From Roseateles terrae (GTDB lineage: Bacteria > Pseudomonadota > Gammaproteobacteria > Burkholderiales > Burkholderiaceae_C), in NCBI RefSeq assembly GCF_014192155.1, contig NZ_JACHXO010000005.1, positions 62,001 to 126,000 of the forward strand: a stretch of DNA of 64,000 bases, written 5' to 3'. A program made the translations under genes and the position numbers. Below the pieces are notes generated by a model. It saw only the letters and a program-made list of their open reading frames with translations, made no database searches and was not told where the DNA came from. Shown in pieces: positions 53,811 to 62,748 of the stretch. The first letter of the stretch is position 1. Every line of letters starts with the position of its first letter.

Positions 53811-54830
53811 TTATTGCGGCTTGACGAAGCCGGCCGCCTTGTACGCCGCTTCGATGGTGGCCTTGCCGACGCGGCCTTCCATGTCACGGTGCACCGACAT
53901 CAGCGCCGACTTCCATTCGTTGGTTTCCGCCGGCGTCAGCGTGTAGATGGTGGTCTTGCCGCTGGCGCGGATCTTCTCGAGCGCCTGCTGGTTCTCGGTG
54001 GCCGCGATGGCATTGGCATAGACGGTCGCGTCCTTGACGCTGCTGTCCACCACGCCGCGCAGATCGGCCGGCAGGCCGTCATAGAACTTCTTGTTGATGA
54101 TCAGCGCGTAGGCCAGATGACCGTGGTTGCTGAGCGTCGTGTGCTTCTGCACTTCGTAGGTCTTCTGGGTGTAGAAGTTGGACGGCACGCCTTCGGTGCC
54201 ATCCACCACGCCCGACTGCAGGGCCTGGTAGAGCTCGGAGAAGGCCATCACCTGCGGGATCGCGCCCAGCGCCCGCATTTGTGCGTCCAGCACCTTGGAG
54301 CTCTGGATGCGCATCTTCAGACCCTTGAAGTCCGCCACATGGTGCAGCGGCTTGTTGGCGCTCATGATGTGGAAGCCGTTGTCCCAGAAAGCCAGGCCCT
54401 TGATGCCCTTGGGCTCCAGCTTCTTGAACAGTTCCATGCCCAGGGTCTGGGTGGTGTTGCGGAAGGACGCGTCATCCTTGAAGAGGAAGGGCAGGTCAAA
54501 GACCTCGAACTCCTTCACACCCAGCGGACCGAACTTGGCCAGAGACGGCGCCAGCATCTGCACCGAGCCGAGCTGCAGGGCTTCCAGCTCTTCCTTGTCC
54601 TTGTAGAGCTGGCTGTTCGGATAGACCTCCACCTTCAGGCGGCCCTTGCTGCGCTCTTCCACCAGTTCCTTGAAGCGCTGCGCGCCCTTGCCCTTGGGCG
54701 TGTCCGGCGCCACCACGTGGCTCAGCTTGATCACGATGGGCGCCTGGGCGAAGGCACCCAGACCGGTGGACAGGCCGGCAATCGCCACAGCGGCGGACAG
54801 CAACAGGCGGCGGGGGAAGGCAGCGGACAT
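53811..54830 (-). CDS. dctP: TRAP transporter substrate-binding protein (DctP)
   Basis: The 339-residue precursor has a signal peptide ~1-29 (MSAAFPRRLLLSAAVAIAGL, cut after AFA). The mature domain is DctP: VIKLSHVVAPDTPKGKGAQRFKELVEERSKGR, QMLAPSLAKFG, KGLKMRIQSSKVLDAQMRALGAIPQVMAFSELYQALQSGVVDGTEG and NHGHLAYALIINKKFYDGLP. The Arg in MRIQSS is the carboxylate-binding residue of the family. Likely substrate is a C4-dicarboxylate or related acid. It precedes dctQ and dctM on the same strand, 136 bases before dctQ. Confidence 0.95.
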   Translation of the reverse strand: MSAAFPRRLLLSAAVAIAGLSTGLGAFAQAPIVIKLSHVVAPDTPKGKGAQRFKELVEERSKGRLKVEVYPNSQLYKDKEELEALQLGSVQMLAPSLAKFGPLGVKEFEVFDLPFLFKDDASFRNTTQTLGMELFKKLEPKGIKGLAFWDNGFHIMSANKPLHHVADFKGLKMRIQSSKVLDAQMRALGAIPQVMAFSELYQALQSGVVDGTEGVPSNFYTQKTYEVQKHTTLSNHGHLAYALIINKKFYDGLPADLRGVVDSSVKDATVYANAIAATENQQALEKIRASGKTTIYTLTPAETNEWKSALMSVHRDMEGRVGKATIEAAYKAAGFVKPQ

Positions 54831-54960
54831 GAATGTCTCCTGATGGACTTCTGATCTTGTGGTCACAGGCGGTGGCCGTCTCGGGAAGGGAGCGGGACGG
54901 ACGTCCCCGACCTCACCTGCATGCGGCGGATTGTGAAAACCCCGGCCGTCGCCGCCCAGT

Positions 54961-54974
54961 TGTGGACTTCCACA
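54961..54974. promoter_or_regulatory. Inverted repeat in the dctP/kinase divergent region
   Basis: TGTGGA-CT-TCCACA (54961-54974) is a near-perfect palindrome in the 217-base gap between dctP (start 54830) and the sensor kinase (start 55048). It is a good candidate site for the NarL/FixJ-type regulator encoded after the kinase. Confidence 0.45.
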
Positions 54975-55047
54975 TCCAGCGGCTTTCAAGATCCGGATCA
55001 CCGCCAATCGCCCGCTGTGACCGCGCTCGCGGCTCTAGACTGCGGGC

Positions 55048-57087
55048 ATGCGCATCGTTGTTCCCGGATCCGACATGCTGCGGCGCGCCAGCTGGGCGCT
55101 GCCGCTGCTGCTGGCGCTCGCCTTCGCGGGGTCGGTGGCGGGATGGCTGCGCCACAGCGACGCCCGCGACCTCGAAGAAGAGCGGCTCACGCTGATTGCC
55201 GACACGCTCACCCTGGAGGCCCGCATCAGCGACTGGCTGACCGCCGAACATGCGGTGGTGGACCGCCTCGGCTTGCAGCTGCCCGCCCGGGTGGACGACC
55301 AGTCCCTGCTGAATCATCCCGACGTGGCGGAAGGCCTGCGCCGTCTGTGGGTCGGCGTGACGGTCCTGGACGCCAACAACCGGGTGGTGGCCCATGTGCC
55401 GCATTTCGTGCCGCAGGTGGCGCCGCCCCGCGAGCGCACCGGCGTAAGCCTCGACGACGGCGGGGTGACCGCCCACTGGAGTGCGGACCGCCCTGGCGGT
55501 GGCCGTTTGATCGTCCGCTTCGCACCGACCGCACTGCTGCGCCAGACCCTGCCATGGTGGCTGGCCCAGAAATACGACGTCCGCCTGGTGGATGCCCTGG
55601 GCCAGCGGCTGGCGCAGACCGGCAGCGACGAGATTCCTGCCGGCACCCAAACCTATCGCATCAGCATGGATCCGGCCATGCGCGAGACGTGGCTGGAGCT
55701 CAACACCCGCGAGAAACATGTGCCGTGGTGGACCACCCTGGCCGGTCCGCTGATGGGCGTCTTCATCGTGCTCTCGGCCCTGGCCAGCGTGATGCTGCGA
55801 CGCCAGATGCGCGAAGTGCGGCGCGCGGAAGGCGAGGCGCGCACCGAAGCCGCCTGGCGCCGGGCGGTGGAAGATTCACTGACCGTCGGCTTGCGCGGGC
55901 GGGACCTGGAAGGACGGGTGACCCACGTCAATCGCGCCTTCTGCGACCTGGTGGGCTACAGCGCGGAGGAGCTGCTGGGCAGCCTGCCACCGATGCCGTA
56001 CTGGCTGCCCGACGACATGGAGGACAGCCTGCGCCGCCATCGCCGCAACATGGCCGGCGGTGCGCCGCGGGAAGGCTATGAAGCCCGCTGGCTGCGCAGC
56101 GACGGACGCATCGTCGAGGTGATGATTTTTGAAGCGCCGCTGGTGGACGCCGCCGGGCGCCAGATCGGCTGGATGGGCTCCATTGTCGACATCAGCGCCC
56201 GCAAGCTGGCGGAGGAGCGGGAGCGCCGTCAGACCGAAGCTCTGGCCCATCAGGCGCGGTTGAGCACCCTGGGCGAGGTGGCCTCCGCGCTGGCCCATCA
56301 GCTGAACCAGCCGCTGGCGGCCATCACCGGCTACAACGCGGGTGCCCTGCGCATCCTGGAGCGCAGTGGTCCGCCCGACGACATGGTGATGGAAGCGCTG
56401 CGGCGCCTCGGCGAGCAGGCGGCGGAGGCCGGGCGCATCGTGCAGCGCATCCGTGCCTTCCTGACGCGGCGCGCCCCTCAGCCGGAGGTGTGCGCCATGG
56501 CGGACATCGTCGCGCGCGTGCTGGCGCTGCTCAAGCGCGACCTGCGCAGCCTGCGGGTGGAGCCGGCGCTACCCGCCGACCTGCCGGCCGTGAATGCGGA
56601 TGCCGTGCTGATCGAGCAGGTGCTGATCAACCTGATCCGCAATGCCGCCGATGAACTGCTGGCACGCCCGACGCCGGGTCAACGGCCGCATATCCGAATC
56701 AGCGCGGCGCTGGTGGGCCAGCGCTTCATGCGGGTGGATGTGGACGACAACGGACCGGGGCTGCAGGGCCGCGGCATCGAGCAGCTGACGACGGCCTTCT
56801 ATTCGACCAAACCCGAGGGCATGGGCATGGGACTGGCGATCTGCCGCTCGGTGATCGAGGCCCATCATGGCGGCATGGAGGCGGGCCTGAGTGACCTGGG
56901 GGGTGCGCGCCTGAGCTTCACCGTGCCGCTGGCGGAGGTGTCGGCGCTGCGGGCTGCCTCCATTCCCACGGCCGCCCCTGGGGCCATTTCCACGCTCACC
57001 TCCACGGCCACCCCCACGGCCACCCCCACGGCCACCGCGACCGCTCAAGAAGCAAATCGCGACACGCGACAGGAGAATCCACAATGA
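55048..57087 (+). CDS. Membrane sensor histidine kinase with PAS domain (DctB-like role)
   Basis: The 679-residue protein has TM1 ~14-33, a periplasmic region ~34-228, TM2 ~230-250, PAS ~270-385 and a HisKA/HATPase kinase whose phosphorylated His417 lies in LAHQLNQPLAAI, the HPK4-type H box of DctB/FixL relatives. The N box is QVLINLIRNAADELL and the G box DDNGPGL. The C-terminal ~45 residues are a Thr/Ala/Pro tail built from 12-base repeats. It is divergent from dctPQM and overlaps a response-regulator gene by four bases, so control of the TRAP genes by this pair is likely. Confidence 0.93.
   Translation: MRIVVPGSDMLRRASWALPLLLALAFAGSVAGWLRHSDARDLEEERLTLIADTLTLEARISDWLTAEHAVVDRLGLQLPARVDDQSLLNHPDVAEGLRRLWVGVTVLDANNRVVAHVPHFVPQVAPPRERTGVSLDDGGVTAHWSADRPGGGRLIVRFAPTALLRQTLPWWLAQKYDVRLVDALGQRLAQTGSDEIPAGTQTYRISMDPAMRETWLELNTREKHVPWWTTLAGPLMGVFIVLSALASVMLRRQMREVRRAEGEARTEAAWRRAVEDSLTVGLRGRDLEGRVTHVNRAFCDLVGYSAEELLGSLPPMPYWLPDDMEDSLRRHRRNMAGGAPREGYEARWLRSDGRIVEVMIFEAPLVDAAGRQIGWMGSIVDISARKLAEERERRQTEALAHQARLSTLGEVASALAHQLNQPLAAITGYNAGALRILERSGPPDDMVMEALRRLGEQAAEAGRIVQRIRAFLTRRAPQPEVCAMADIVARVLALLKRDLRSLRVEPALPADLPAVNADAVLIEQVLINLIRNAADELLARPTPGQRPHIRISAALVGQRFMRVDVDDNGPGLQGRGIEQLTTAFYSTKPEGMGMGLAICRSVIEAHHGGMEAGLSDLGGARLSFTVPLAEVSALRAASIPTAAPGAISTLTSTATPTATPTATATAQEANRDTRQENPQ
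57004..57039. repeat. 12-bp units in the kinase C-terminus
   Basis: ACGGCCACCCCC occurs twice exactly and once as acggccaccgcg in tandem, encoding TATP repeats beyond the ATPase domain of the kinase. Confidence 0.8.
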
Positions 57088-57704
57088 CGGACCTGGCCTC
57101 CACCGTGCACCTGGTGGACGACGAAGCTGCCGTGCGCGACGCACTGGCCTTCCTGATGCGCTCTCACGGCCTGAAAGTGAGCACCCATGCCAGCGGCCCC
57201 GAGTTGCTCGCGGCGTTGGACAAGGAGCCGGACCCGATGGGCTGCATCGTGCTGGACGTGCGGATGGAGCCGCTGTCCGGTCTGCAGGTGCAGGACGAAC
57301 TGATGCGCCGGGGCGTGAAGCTGCCGGTCATCTTCCTGAGCGGACACGGGGACATTCCGATGGCCGTCGATGCCATGCAGAAGGGCGCGATCGACTTTGT
57401 CGAGAAGCCGTTCAATGACCAGGCGCTGGTGAACAAGGTGCAGCGGGCCTTGGCGCTGGACACCCACCGTCATCGTGAAGCGGTCGCGCATGCCGATGCG
57501 GCCGGACGCCTGGCCAGCCTGACCGACCGCGAGCGCGAGGTGGCGCTGAGGGTGGCCGCCGGCAAACTGAACAAGCAGGTGGCGGATGAACTGGGCATCG
57601 CCATCCGCACGGTCGAAGTGCACCGTGCGCGTGCCTTCACCAAGCTGGGGCTGCGCTCCGCGGCGGAACTGGCGACGCTGCTGGAGCGCTTCGAGCTGAA
57701 GTGA
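57084..57704 (+). CDS. NarL/FixJ-type response regulator
   Basis: The 206-residue regulator has a receiver domain with Asp58 in CIVLDVRM, acidic pocket VDDE at 11-14 and Lys in VEKPF. Its LuxR-type HTH lies at ~145-195 (LTDREREVALRVAAGKLNKQVADELGIAIRTVEVHR). The FixJ-like receiver and the HPK4-type kinase just upstream are a classical pair. The ATG overlaps the kinase stop (ATGA). It should regulate the divergent TRAP operon. Confidence 0.95.
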   Translation: MTDLASTVHLVDDEAAVRDALAFLMRSHGLKVSTHASGPELLAALDKEPDPMGCIVLDVRMEPLSGLQVQDELMRRGVKLPVIFLSGHGDIPMAVDAMQKGAIDFVEKPFNDQALVNKVQRALALDTHRHREAVAHADAAGRLASLTDREREVALRVAAGKLNKQVADELGIAIRTVEVHRARAFTKLGLRSAAELATLLERFELK

Positions 57705-57797
57705 TGTGGCCTGACGCGAGGTGGCGTGAGGCGGCGTGAGGTGGCCTGAAGTGAAGGGACGCAGCAAGGGCCTCTTCAGTGCCCGTTCCAGTACGTG

Positions 57798-59033
57798 TCA
57801 GACGCCTCGCACCACCAGGGACACATTGCTCCCGCCAAAGGCAAACGAGTTGGACACGATGGCCCGTCCCGGTGCCAGCTCCCGCGGCGAGCCCTCGATG
57901 AGATCGGTGATCTCGCGCAGCGGGCTGCTGCGTACATGGGCGCTGACCGGCAGCCGGCCGCGACGCAGGGCCTGGACACAAGCGACCAGCTCCAGCGCAC
58001 CGCCCGCGCCGATCAGGTGGCCATGCAGCGCCTTGGTGGCACTGACCGGCACGCCGCGCGGACCGAACACCCGCGCCAGGCTTTCCGCCTCCACCGCATC
58101 ACCCACTTCGGTCGCGGTGCCATGAGCGTTCACATACCCGATCTGGTCCGGCCTCAGTCCCGCATCGGCCAGGGCGGCGCGCAGCGCGCGTTCCTGCCCA
58201 TCCGCATCCGGACGCGACAGATGCACCGCATCCACGCTATGCCCATAACCGGCCAGCACGGCAAGCGCCGACGCGCCGCGTGCGCGGGCGTGGGACGCCG
58301 TCTCCAGCACCAGCGCCGCCGCACCTTCGCCCAGCACCAGTCCACGACGCTGGTCGTCGAAGGGACGGCAGCTCTGGGACGGGTCGTCCGCATCCGGCGG
58401 CGCCATCACGCCCATGGCCTGCCAGGCCATCACCGAGCCCAAATTCAGCATCGCTTCCGAGCCGCCCGCCAGCACCACATCGGCCCGGCCCTGCCGCATC
58501 ATCAGCAGCGCTTCGCCCAGCGCCTGGGCCGACGAGGCGCAGGCGTTGGAGACGTTCAGCATCGCGGCCCGCAGCTGATAGCGCATCGCCAGATGCGAGG
58601 CCGCCGAGTTGCTCATCACCCGCACCACCGTGTAGGGATGCACCCGCGGCGTCGGTTTCGTCAGCACCTCCGTATAGGACTGCTGCAAGGCGTTGGAGCC
58701 GCCCAGCCCAGTCCCCCAGGCCACCGCCGACCGGTCCGGCTGTTGCGCAAGGGTCGGCAGGCCCGCCTGTCCCCACGCCTGTTCGCAGGCCTGCAGCGCC
58801 ATCAGGCTGTGCCGGTCGTAGAGGTTGCGCTGGGCCGGCGGCATCTCCTGGCCGAGCGGGGTCTCGATCGAGGCCGCCGCAAAAGGCATCAGCCCGCGCG
58901 ACGGATCGCCCGCGTGCAGCCGCACGCCGGATCGTCCCGATTCCAGGGCGTCGGCGAGGGACTCCACATCCGGGCCGAGCGCACTGCAGGCGCCGATGCC
59001 GGTGATCCATATCTCTTCTCCGCTCATGACCAT
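57798..59033 (-). CDS. Beta-ketoacyl-ACP synthase II-like enzyme
   Basis: The 411-residue protein is a FabF-type condensing enzyme with the complete triad: Cys165 in SNACASSAQ, His304 in VNAHGTATEVGD and His339 in KALHGHLIGAGG, plus Lys334. The N-terminus WITGIGACSALG and C-terminus SNSFAFGGSNVSLV are typical. It ends a three-gene run with an ACP and a hydrolase and is not in a fab operon. This suggests a specialised chain-extension step rather than housekeeping lipid synthesis. ATG at 59027 is an alternative start, better spaced after AGGA. Confidence 0.93.
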   Translation of the reverse strand: MVMSGEEIWITGIGACSALGPDVESLADALESGRSGVRLHAGDPSRGLMPFAAASIETPLGQEMPPAQRNLYDRHSLMALQACEQAWGQAGLPTLAQQPDRSAVAWGTGLGGSNALQQSYTEVLTKPTPRVHPYTVVRVMSNSAASHLAMRYQLRAAMLNVSNACASSAQALGEALLMMRQGRADVVLAGGSEAMLNLGSVMAWQAMGVMAPPDADDPSQSCRPFDDQRRGLVLGEGAAALVLETASHARARGASALAVLAGYGHSVDAVHLSRPDADGQERALRAALADAGLRPDQIGYVNAHGTATEVGDAVEAESLARVFGPRGVPVSATKALHGHLIGAGGALELVACVQALRRGRLPVSAHVRSSPLREITDLIEGSPRELAPGRAIVSNSFAFGGSNVSLVVRGV

Positions 59034-59058
59034 GGTCCTGCCGACGGTGATTCTGATC

Positions 59059-59334
59059 TCAGGCCGCCACGGCTGCGCCGTGCGCGGCGTCTGCCGGCTT
59101 GGCGGCCAACAGTTCGTCCACCAGCGTGGCCAGGCCGGCCAGGGTGGGAGTCTTCATCGCGGCATCGTGATCGATCTGGATCAGGTAGTGGTCTTCCACC
59201 GCGAACATGAAATCCACCAGCATCAGGGAATCCAGACCGAGATCGGCGAAGGTGGCCTGACTGTCGAGTTCGCCGTCCTGCAGGCCGAGTTCACGGCAGG
59301 CCAGTTGGCGCAGGGATTCAAGCGTGTTGCTCAT
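59059..59334 (-). CDS. Acyl carrier protein
   Basis: The 91-residue protein has the phosphopantetheine-attachment Ser36 in DLGLDSLMLVDF. It is helical and acidic as ACPs are; residues 76-91 form an Ala-rich tail (KPADAAHGAAVAA). It begins inside the hydrolase gene upstream (17-base overlap) and is followed after 25 bases by the ketosynthase. It probably carries the acyl chain for that enzyme. Confidence 0.92.
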   Translation of the reverse strand: MSNTLESLRQLACRELGLQDGELDSQATFADLGLDSLMLVDFMFAVEDHYLIQIDHDAAMKTPTLAGLATLVDELLAAKPADAAHGAAVAA

Positions 59335-60364
59335 GGAAAGTCTCCTCGGTGGAATGGTGGCGATGCGCCAAAGGGGTTGGGGAAGCGAGCGGGTGGGGCT
59401 GCAGACCTGCAGCCACTGGCACCCGGTTCAGAAGGAAATCGCGGGCCGCATGGGCCACGGCGGTGCGCTCGTTGTCCAGCGTCAGCATGTGATAGCTGTG
59501 ATGGAACCAATGGATCTCGATCTGGTCCGCACGGGTGCCCAGGCGGCTTTGCAGCTCCTGGACCGAGCGGGGGCCGCTGACGTCGTCCTCGCTGGCATGC
59601 AGGATCAGCGTCGGGGCCTGGATCTGCGGCAGGCCGGCCCGCACGAAGCGGATCATCCGGCTGGCCTGGTAGAGCGAGGCGGCGGACAGACTGTCGGCGC
59701 CGGCGGCGGAGACGTGGTCCGAGACCATGGCCTGCGCCACCCAGGCGCGCAGACGCTCGTTCTTGATGCCGTAAGGTTCGCGTTCCCGGAAGGACAGCCA
59801 TTGGCGCAGCGGCGGCACATAGGCCAGCGGCAGCAGGCGGCGCCACGGCGAGACGTTCCAGCCATCGAAGTGCAGGGAGGTGGACACCAGCAGCTGCGCC
59901 GCCACCGGTCGGCGCAGGGACACCGCCAGCGCCAGCACCGACCCCATCGACAGTCCGCCGACAATCACCTGCTCATGGCGGGAGGCCAGCGCGTCGAAAT
60001 GCTTCAGTGCCAGGGCCAGCCAGTCCTCAAAACGGGTGACGGGGGCCTGGCCGCCGGAGGACGCCGCAGTGTCCTTCTCGGCCGAGACGCCGTACCCTGC
60101 AAGGGCGGGCGCGTCGACGACATAACCGGCGGTGCGAAGCGTGCGGGCCAGCGGCATCAGCTCCAGCGGATTGGCGCAGAGCCCGTGCAGCAGCAGGACG
60201 GCCGGCCGCGAGTCCTTCAGGACGCTCGGGCGGTGGCCTTCGACAGCTTTCAGACCGGCGGTCGTCGGGCCGGCGGCCGGGGAGGGCGGCATACCGGGGG
60301 ACCCATCGTTCACATCACCCGACGACACGCCGGCTGAAAGCGGAGAATTGGAAGAAGCAACCAT
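59318..60364 (-). CDS. Alpha/beta hydrolase (esterase/thioesterase-like)
   Basis: The 348-residue protein is a serine hydrolase. The oxyanion loop is LLLHGLCANPLEL, the nucleophile Ser139 lies in GGLSMGS, the acid Asp in LILHASEDDV and the His in HHSYHML. It is close to Est30/monoglyceride-lipase-type carboxylesterases. An N-terminal ~45-residue Pro/Ser/Gly stretch precedes the domain. The end overlaps the ACP gene by 17 bases. Operon position suggests it releases or trims the acyl group from the ACP, but a lipid ester is equally possible. Confidence 0.88.
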   Translation of the reverse strand: MVASSNSPLSAGVSSGDVNDGSPGMPPSPAAGPTTAGLKAVEGHRPSVLKDSRPAVLLLHGLCANPLELMPLARTLRTAGYVVDAPALAGYGVSAEKDTAASSGGQAPVTRFEDWLALALKHFDALASRHEQVIVGGLSMGSVLALAVSLRRPVAAQLLVSTSLHFDGWNVSPWRRLLPLAYVPPLRQWLSFREREPYGIKNERLRAWVAQAMVSDHVSAAGADSLSAASLYQASRMIRFVRAGLPQIQAPTLILHASEDDVSGPRSVQELQSRLGTRADQIEIHWFHHSYHMLTLDNERTAVAHAARDFLLNRVPVAAGLQPHPLASPTPLAHRHHSTEETFHEQHA

Positions 60365-60498
60365 GGCCTGCAGTCTGGCGGGGGTCGCTGTTGCGTACTT
60401 GTCGCCTAGCTTGCAGAAAGCTGTCCGTGCCGTTGCCCTCAGGTTTCTGCAAGACTCCCCACGGATCGGCGCAAGACACCGGGTTTATGCTCAATACC

Positions 60499-61179
60499 AT
60501 GCGCATCCTGTTGGTCGAAGACGATGAATTCCTGGCCGAATCCACGGCCCGGGCCCTCCGCTCCCAGTCCTGGGTGGTGGATGTGACCGGCCGTGGCGAG
60601 CCGGTGCCGCTGTCCTTGCGGGAGGACCGGTATGACCTGTTGATCCTCGATATCGGTCTGGCCGGCATCGACGGCTTCGAGACCCTGCGCCGGGTGCGCG
60701 CCCAGGGCAGCACCGTGCCGGTGCTGCTGCTCACCGCCCGTGATGCGGTGGAAGACCGGGTGCGGGGGCTGGAAGGCGGGGCGGATGACTATCTGGTCAA
60801 GCCTTTCGCCCTGAGCGAGCTGATCGCCCGGGCTCGCGCGCTGGTGCGCCGCAGCCAGGCGCGCTCCGGCAATGAACTTCAACTGGGCTCCCTGCGCATG
60901 GACCTGGAAGCCCGCCGCGCCTTTGTGGCGGAAGAGCCGCTGGCCCTGTCCGCCCGTGAATGGGATGTGCTCGGGTTCCTGCTGGCCCGCGCCGGCAAGG
61001 TGGTGGCCAAGGAACAGATCGGCTCGGCCAGCAACGGCTGGGAGCAGGGCGTGAGCGACAACGCGATTGAAGTCTGCGTGTCCCGGCTCCGCGCCAAGAT
61101 CGAACCGGCGGGCCTGCAGCTGCGCACGGTGCGCGGCCTGGGCTATCTGCTGGAAGAAGTGCAGAGCGCGCGCCGATGA
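60499..61179 (+). CDS. OmpR-family response regulator (TctD/QseB-like)
   Basis: The 226-residue regulator starts MRILLVEDDEFLAESTARAL. The receiver has Asp51 in LLILDIGLAG, Lys in YLVKPFAL and Thr in LLLTARDA. The winged helix begins ELQLGSLRMDLEARRAF, with recognition region SDNAIEVCVSRLRAKIEPAGLQLRTVRGLGYLL. ATG at 60487 is an alternative start. It is divergent from the hydrolase gene and overlaps the kinase gene by four bases. Confidence 0.93.
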   Translation: MRILLVEDDEFLAESTARALRSQSWVVDVTGRGEPVPLSLREDRYDLLILDIGLAGIDGFETLRRVRAQGSTVPVLLLTARDAVEDRVRGLEGGADDYLVKPFALSELIARARALVRRSQARSGNELQLGSLRMDLEARRAFVAEEPLALSAREWDVLGFLLARAGKVVAKEQIGSASNGWEQGVSDNAIEVCVSRLRAKIEPAGLQLRTVRGLGYLLEEVQSARR

Positions 61180-62675
61180 CGGACCGGTCGCTGCCGCCGT
61201 CTCCGCCGCAAGCGCCGATGCCCACCCCGCCGCTGCAACCCGCGCCCCTGCAACCCGCGCCGCCGCAGCCCTCGCCGTCCGAGGGCGCCTCGCCCGAACG
61301 AGGCTCCCGGCTCAGTCTCAAGCAGCGCCTGCTGCTGTGGCTGATGGTGCCGGTGCTGGTGGCGGTGCCGGTGGCGGGCGTCGTGCTCTATCGGGTGATG
61401 CACGACACCGCCATCTCCTGGCTGGACCAGTCGCTGGGCGACACCGCGCTGGCGGTGGCCAGCCTCATCCACGACCGCGACGGACAGATCTATGTGGATG
61501 TCTCCGATCCGACCGACAGCGCCTTGCGCTTTGACCGGACCGACAGCGTCTATTACCTGGTGCTGGATCCGGACGGCCGCGTGCTGCACGGGGATGCGTC
61601 ACTCAAGGCCCTGAAGCTGCCGCACCGCGCGGCGGGGGAGTGGTACTTCACCATTTCCACGCTCAATGGCGAGGCGCTGCGGGTGGCGGTGCTGGGCTCG
61701 GCCTGCCGCTTTGCCCAGTCCTGCCAGATTGTGGTGGCCGAGACGCTGCACAAGCGGGACGCCCTGCAGCGGCAGCTGCTGGCGGTGGTCAGCCTGCTGA
61801 TCGGCGGCATGGCGGTGCTGCTGGCGGCGGCCGGCTGGTGGGCGACCCACCAGGGCCTGCGCCCGCTGGCGCGGCTGAGTGCCGAGCTGGAACGCCGCGA
61901 CCTGGCCCGGCTGGAGCCGCTCGCTGCCGAAGTGCCGGGGGAACTGCGCCCGCTGATCGCCGCCTTCAACCGGCTGTTCGAGCGGCTGCGCCGAGCGTCA
62001 TCCGCCCAGCAGGACTTTCTGGCCAATGCCGCCCACCAGCTGCGCACGCCGCTCACGTCGCTGCGCACCGAAATCGATCTGGCGCTGCTGGAGCCGCATG
62101 ATCCGCAGGTGGAGCCGCTGCTCAAGCGCCTGCAGAAATCAGTGGACCGCAGTGCGCGCCTGGCGCAGCAGATGCTGTCCATCGCCCGAGCCGAAGCCGA
62201 AACGCAGCAGCGAGAAGTGCCGCTGGACCTGCGCGACATCGCGGCGCAGGTGGCGGAAGACTGGGTGCCGCGCACCCTGGAAACCGGCATGGACCTGGGC
62301 TTTGAGCTGAGCGACGCGCCGGTGCTGGGTCAAGGCTTCCTGCTGCGGGAGCTGCTGGAGAACCTGCTGCACAACAGCCTGAATTACGCCGGCACCGATG
62401 CCCGCATCACCGTGCGGACGGGCTCCCGGGATGCGTGGGCATTCCTGGAAGTGGAAGACAACGGCCCCGGCATCCCGCCGGAGGACCGCGCCCGCGCGGT
62501 GCAGCGCTTTCAGCGCGGCAGTGAAGCCAAGGCCACCGGCAGCGGGCTGGGACTGGCCATTGCAGTGGACATCGCCCAGCGGCATGGTGGCCGGCTGGAG
62601 CTGCTGGATGCCACCTCCGGCCAGGGACTGCGAGTGCGGTTGAGTGTGCCGCAACGGCGCGTCGCGGACGCCTGA
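61176..62675 (+). CDS. Sensor histidine kinase (TctE/QseC-like)
   Basis: The 499-residue kinase has a Pro/Gln-rich cytoplasmic N-tail of ~48 residues. TM1 is ~52-72, a periplasmic sensor ~73-200 (with VLGSACRFAQSCQIVVAETLHKR, a TctE/2CSK-type feature), TM2 ~201-222 and a HAMP-like linker. HisKA His287 lies in FLANAAHQLRTPLTSL, and the HATPase has ELLENLLHNSLNY and EDNGPGI. TctE-type kinases often control tricarboxylate or catecholamine-type responses; the signal is unknown. The start overlaps the regulator stop (ATGA). Confidence 0.93.
   Translation: MTDRSLPPSPPQAPMPTPPLQPAPLQPAPPQPSPSEGASPERGSRLSLKQRLLLWLMVPVLVAVPVAGVVLYRVMHDTAISWLDQSLGDTALAVASLIHDRDGQIYVDVSDPTDSALRFDRTDSVYYLVLDPDGRVLHGDASLKALKLPHRAAGEWYFTISTLNGEALRVAVLGSACRFAQSCQIVVAETLHKRDALQRQLLAVVSLLIGGMAVLLAAAGWWATHQGLRPLARLSAELERRDLARLEPLAAEVPGELRPLIAAFNRLFERLRRASSAQQDFLANAAHQLRTPLTSLRTEIDLALLEPHDPQVEPLLKRLQKSVDRSARLAQQMLSIARAEAETQQREVPLDLRDIAAQVAEDWVPRTLETGMDLGFELSDAPVLGQGFLLRELLENLLHNSLNYAGTDARITVRTGSRDAWAFLEVEDNGPGIPPEDRARAVQRFQRGSEAKATGSGLGLAIAVDIAQRHGGRLELLDATSGQGLRVRLSVPQRRVADA
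61233..61277. repeat. 15-bp units coding the Pro/Gln N-tail of the kinase
   Basis: ctgcaacccgcgccc, ctgcaacccgcgccg and ccgcagccctcgccg run in tandem. They encode LQPAP, LQPAP and PQPSP. Confidence 0.8.
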
Positions 62676-62748
62676 GCCGAGGCAGGGGCGAGGGGGGGCG
62701 GCGTGATGGGCGCGTGAGCGGCGATGGTGTGCCGCCCGGCGCCGACCC

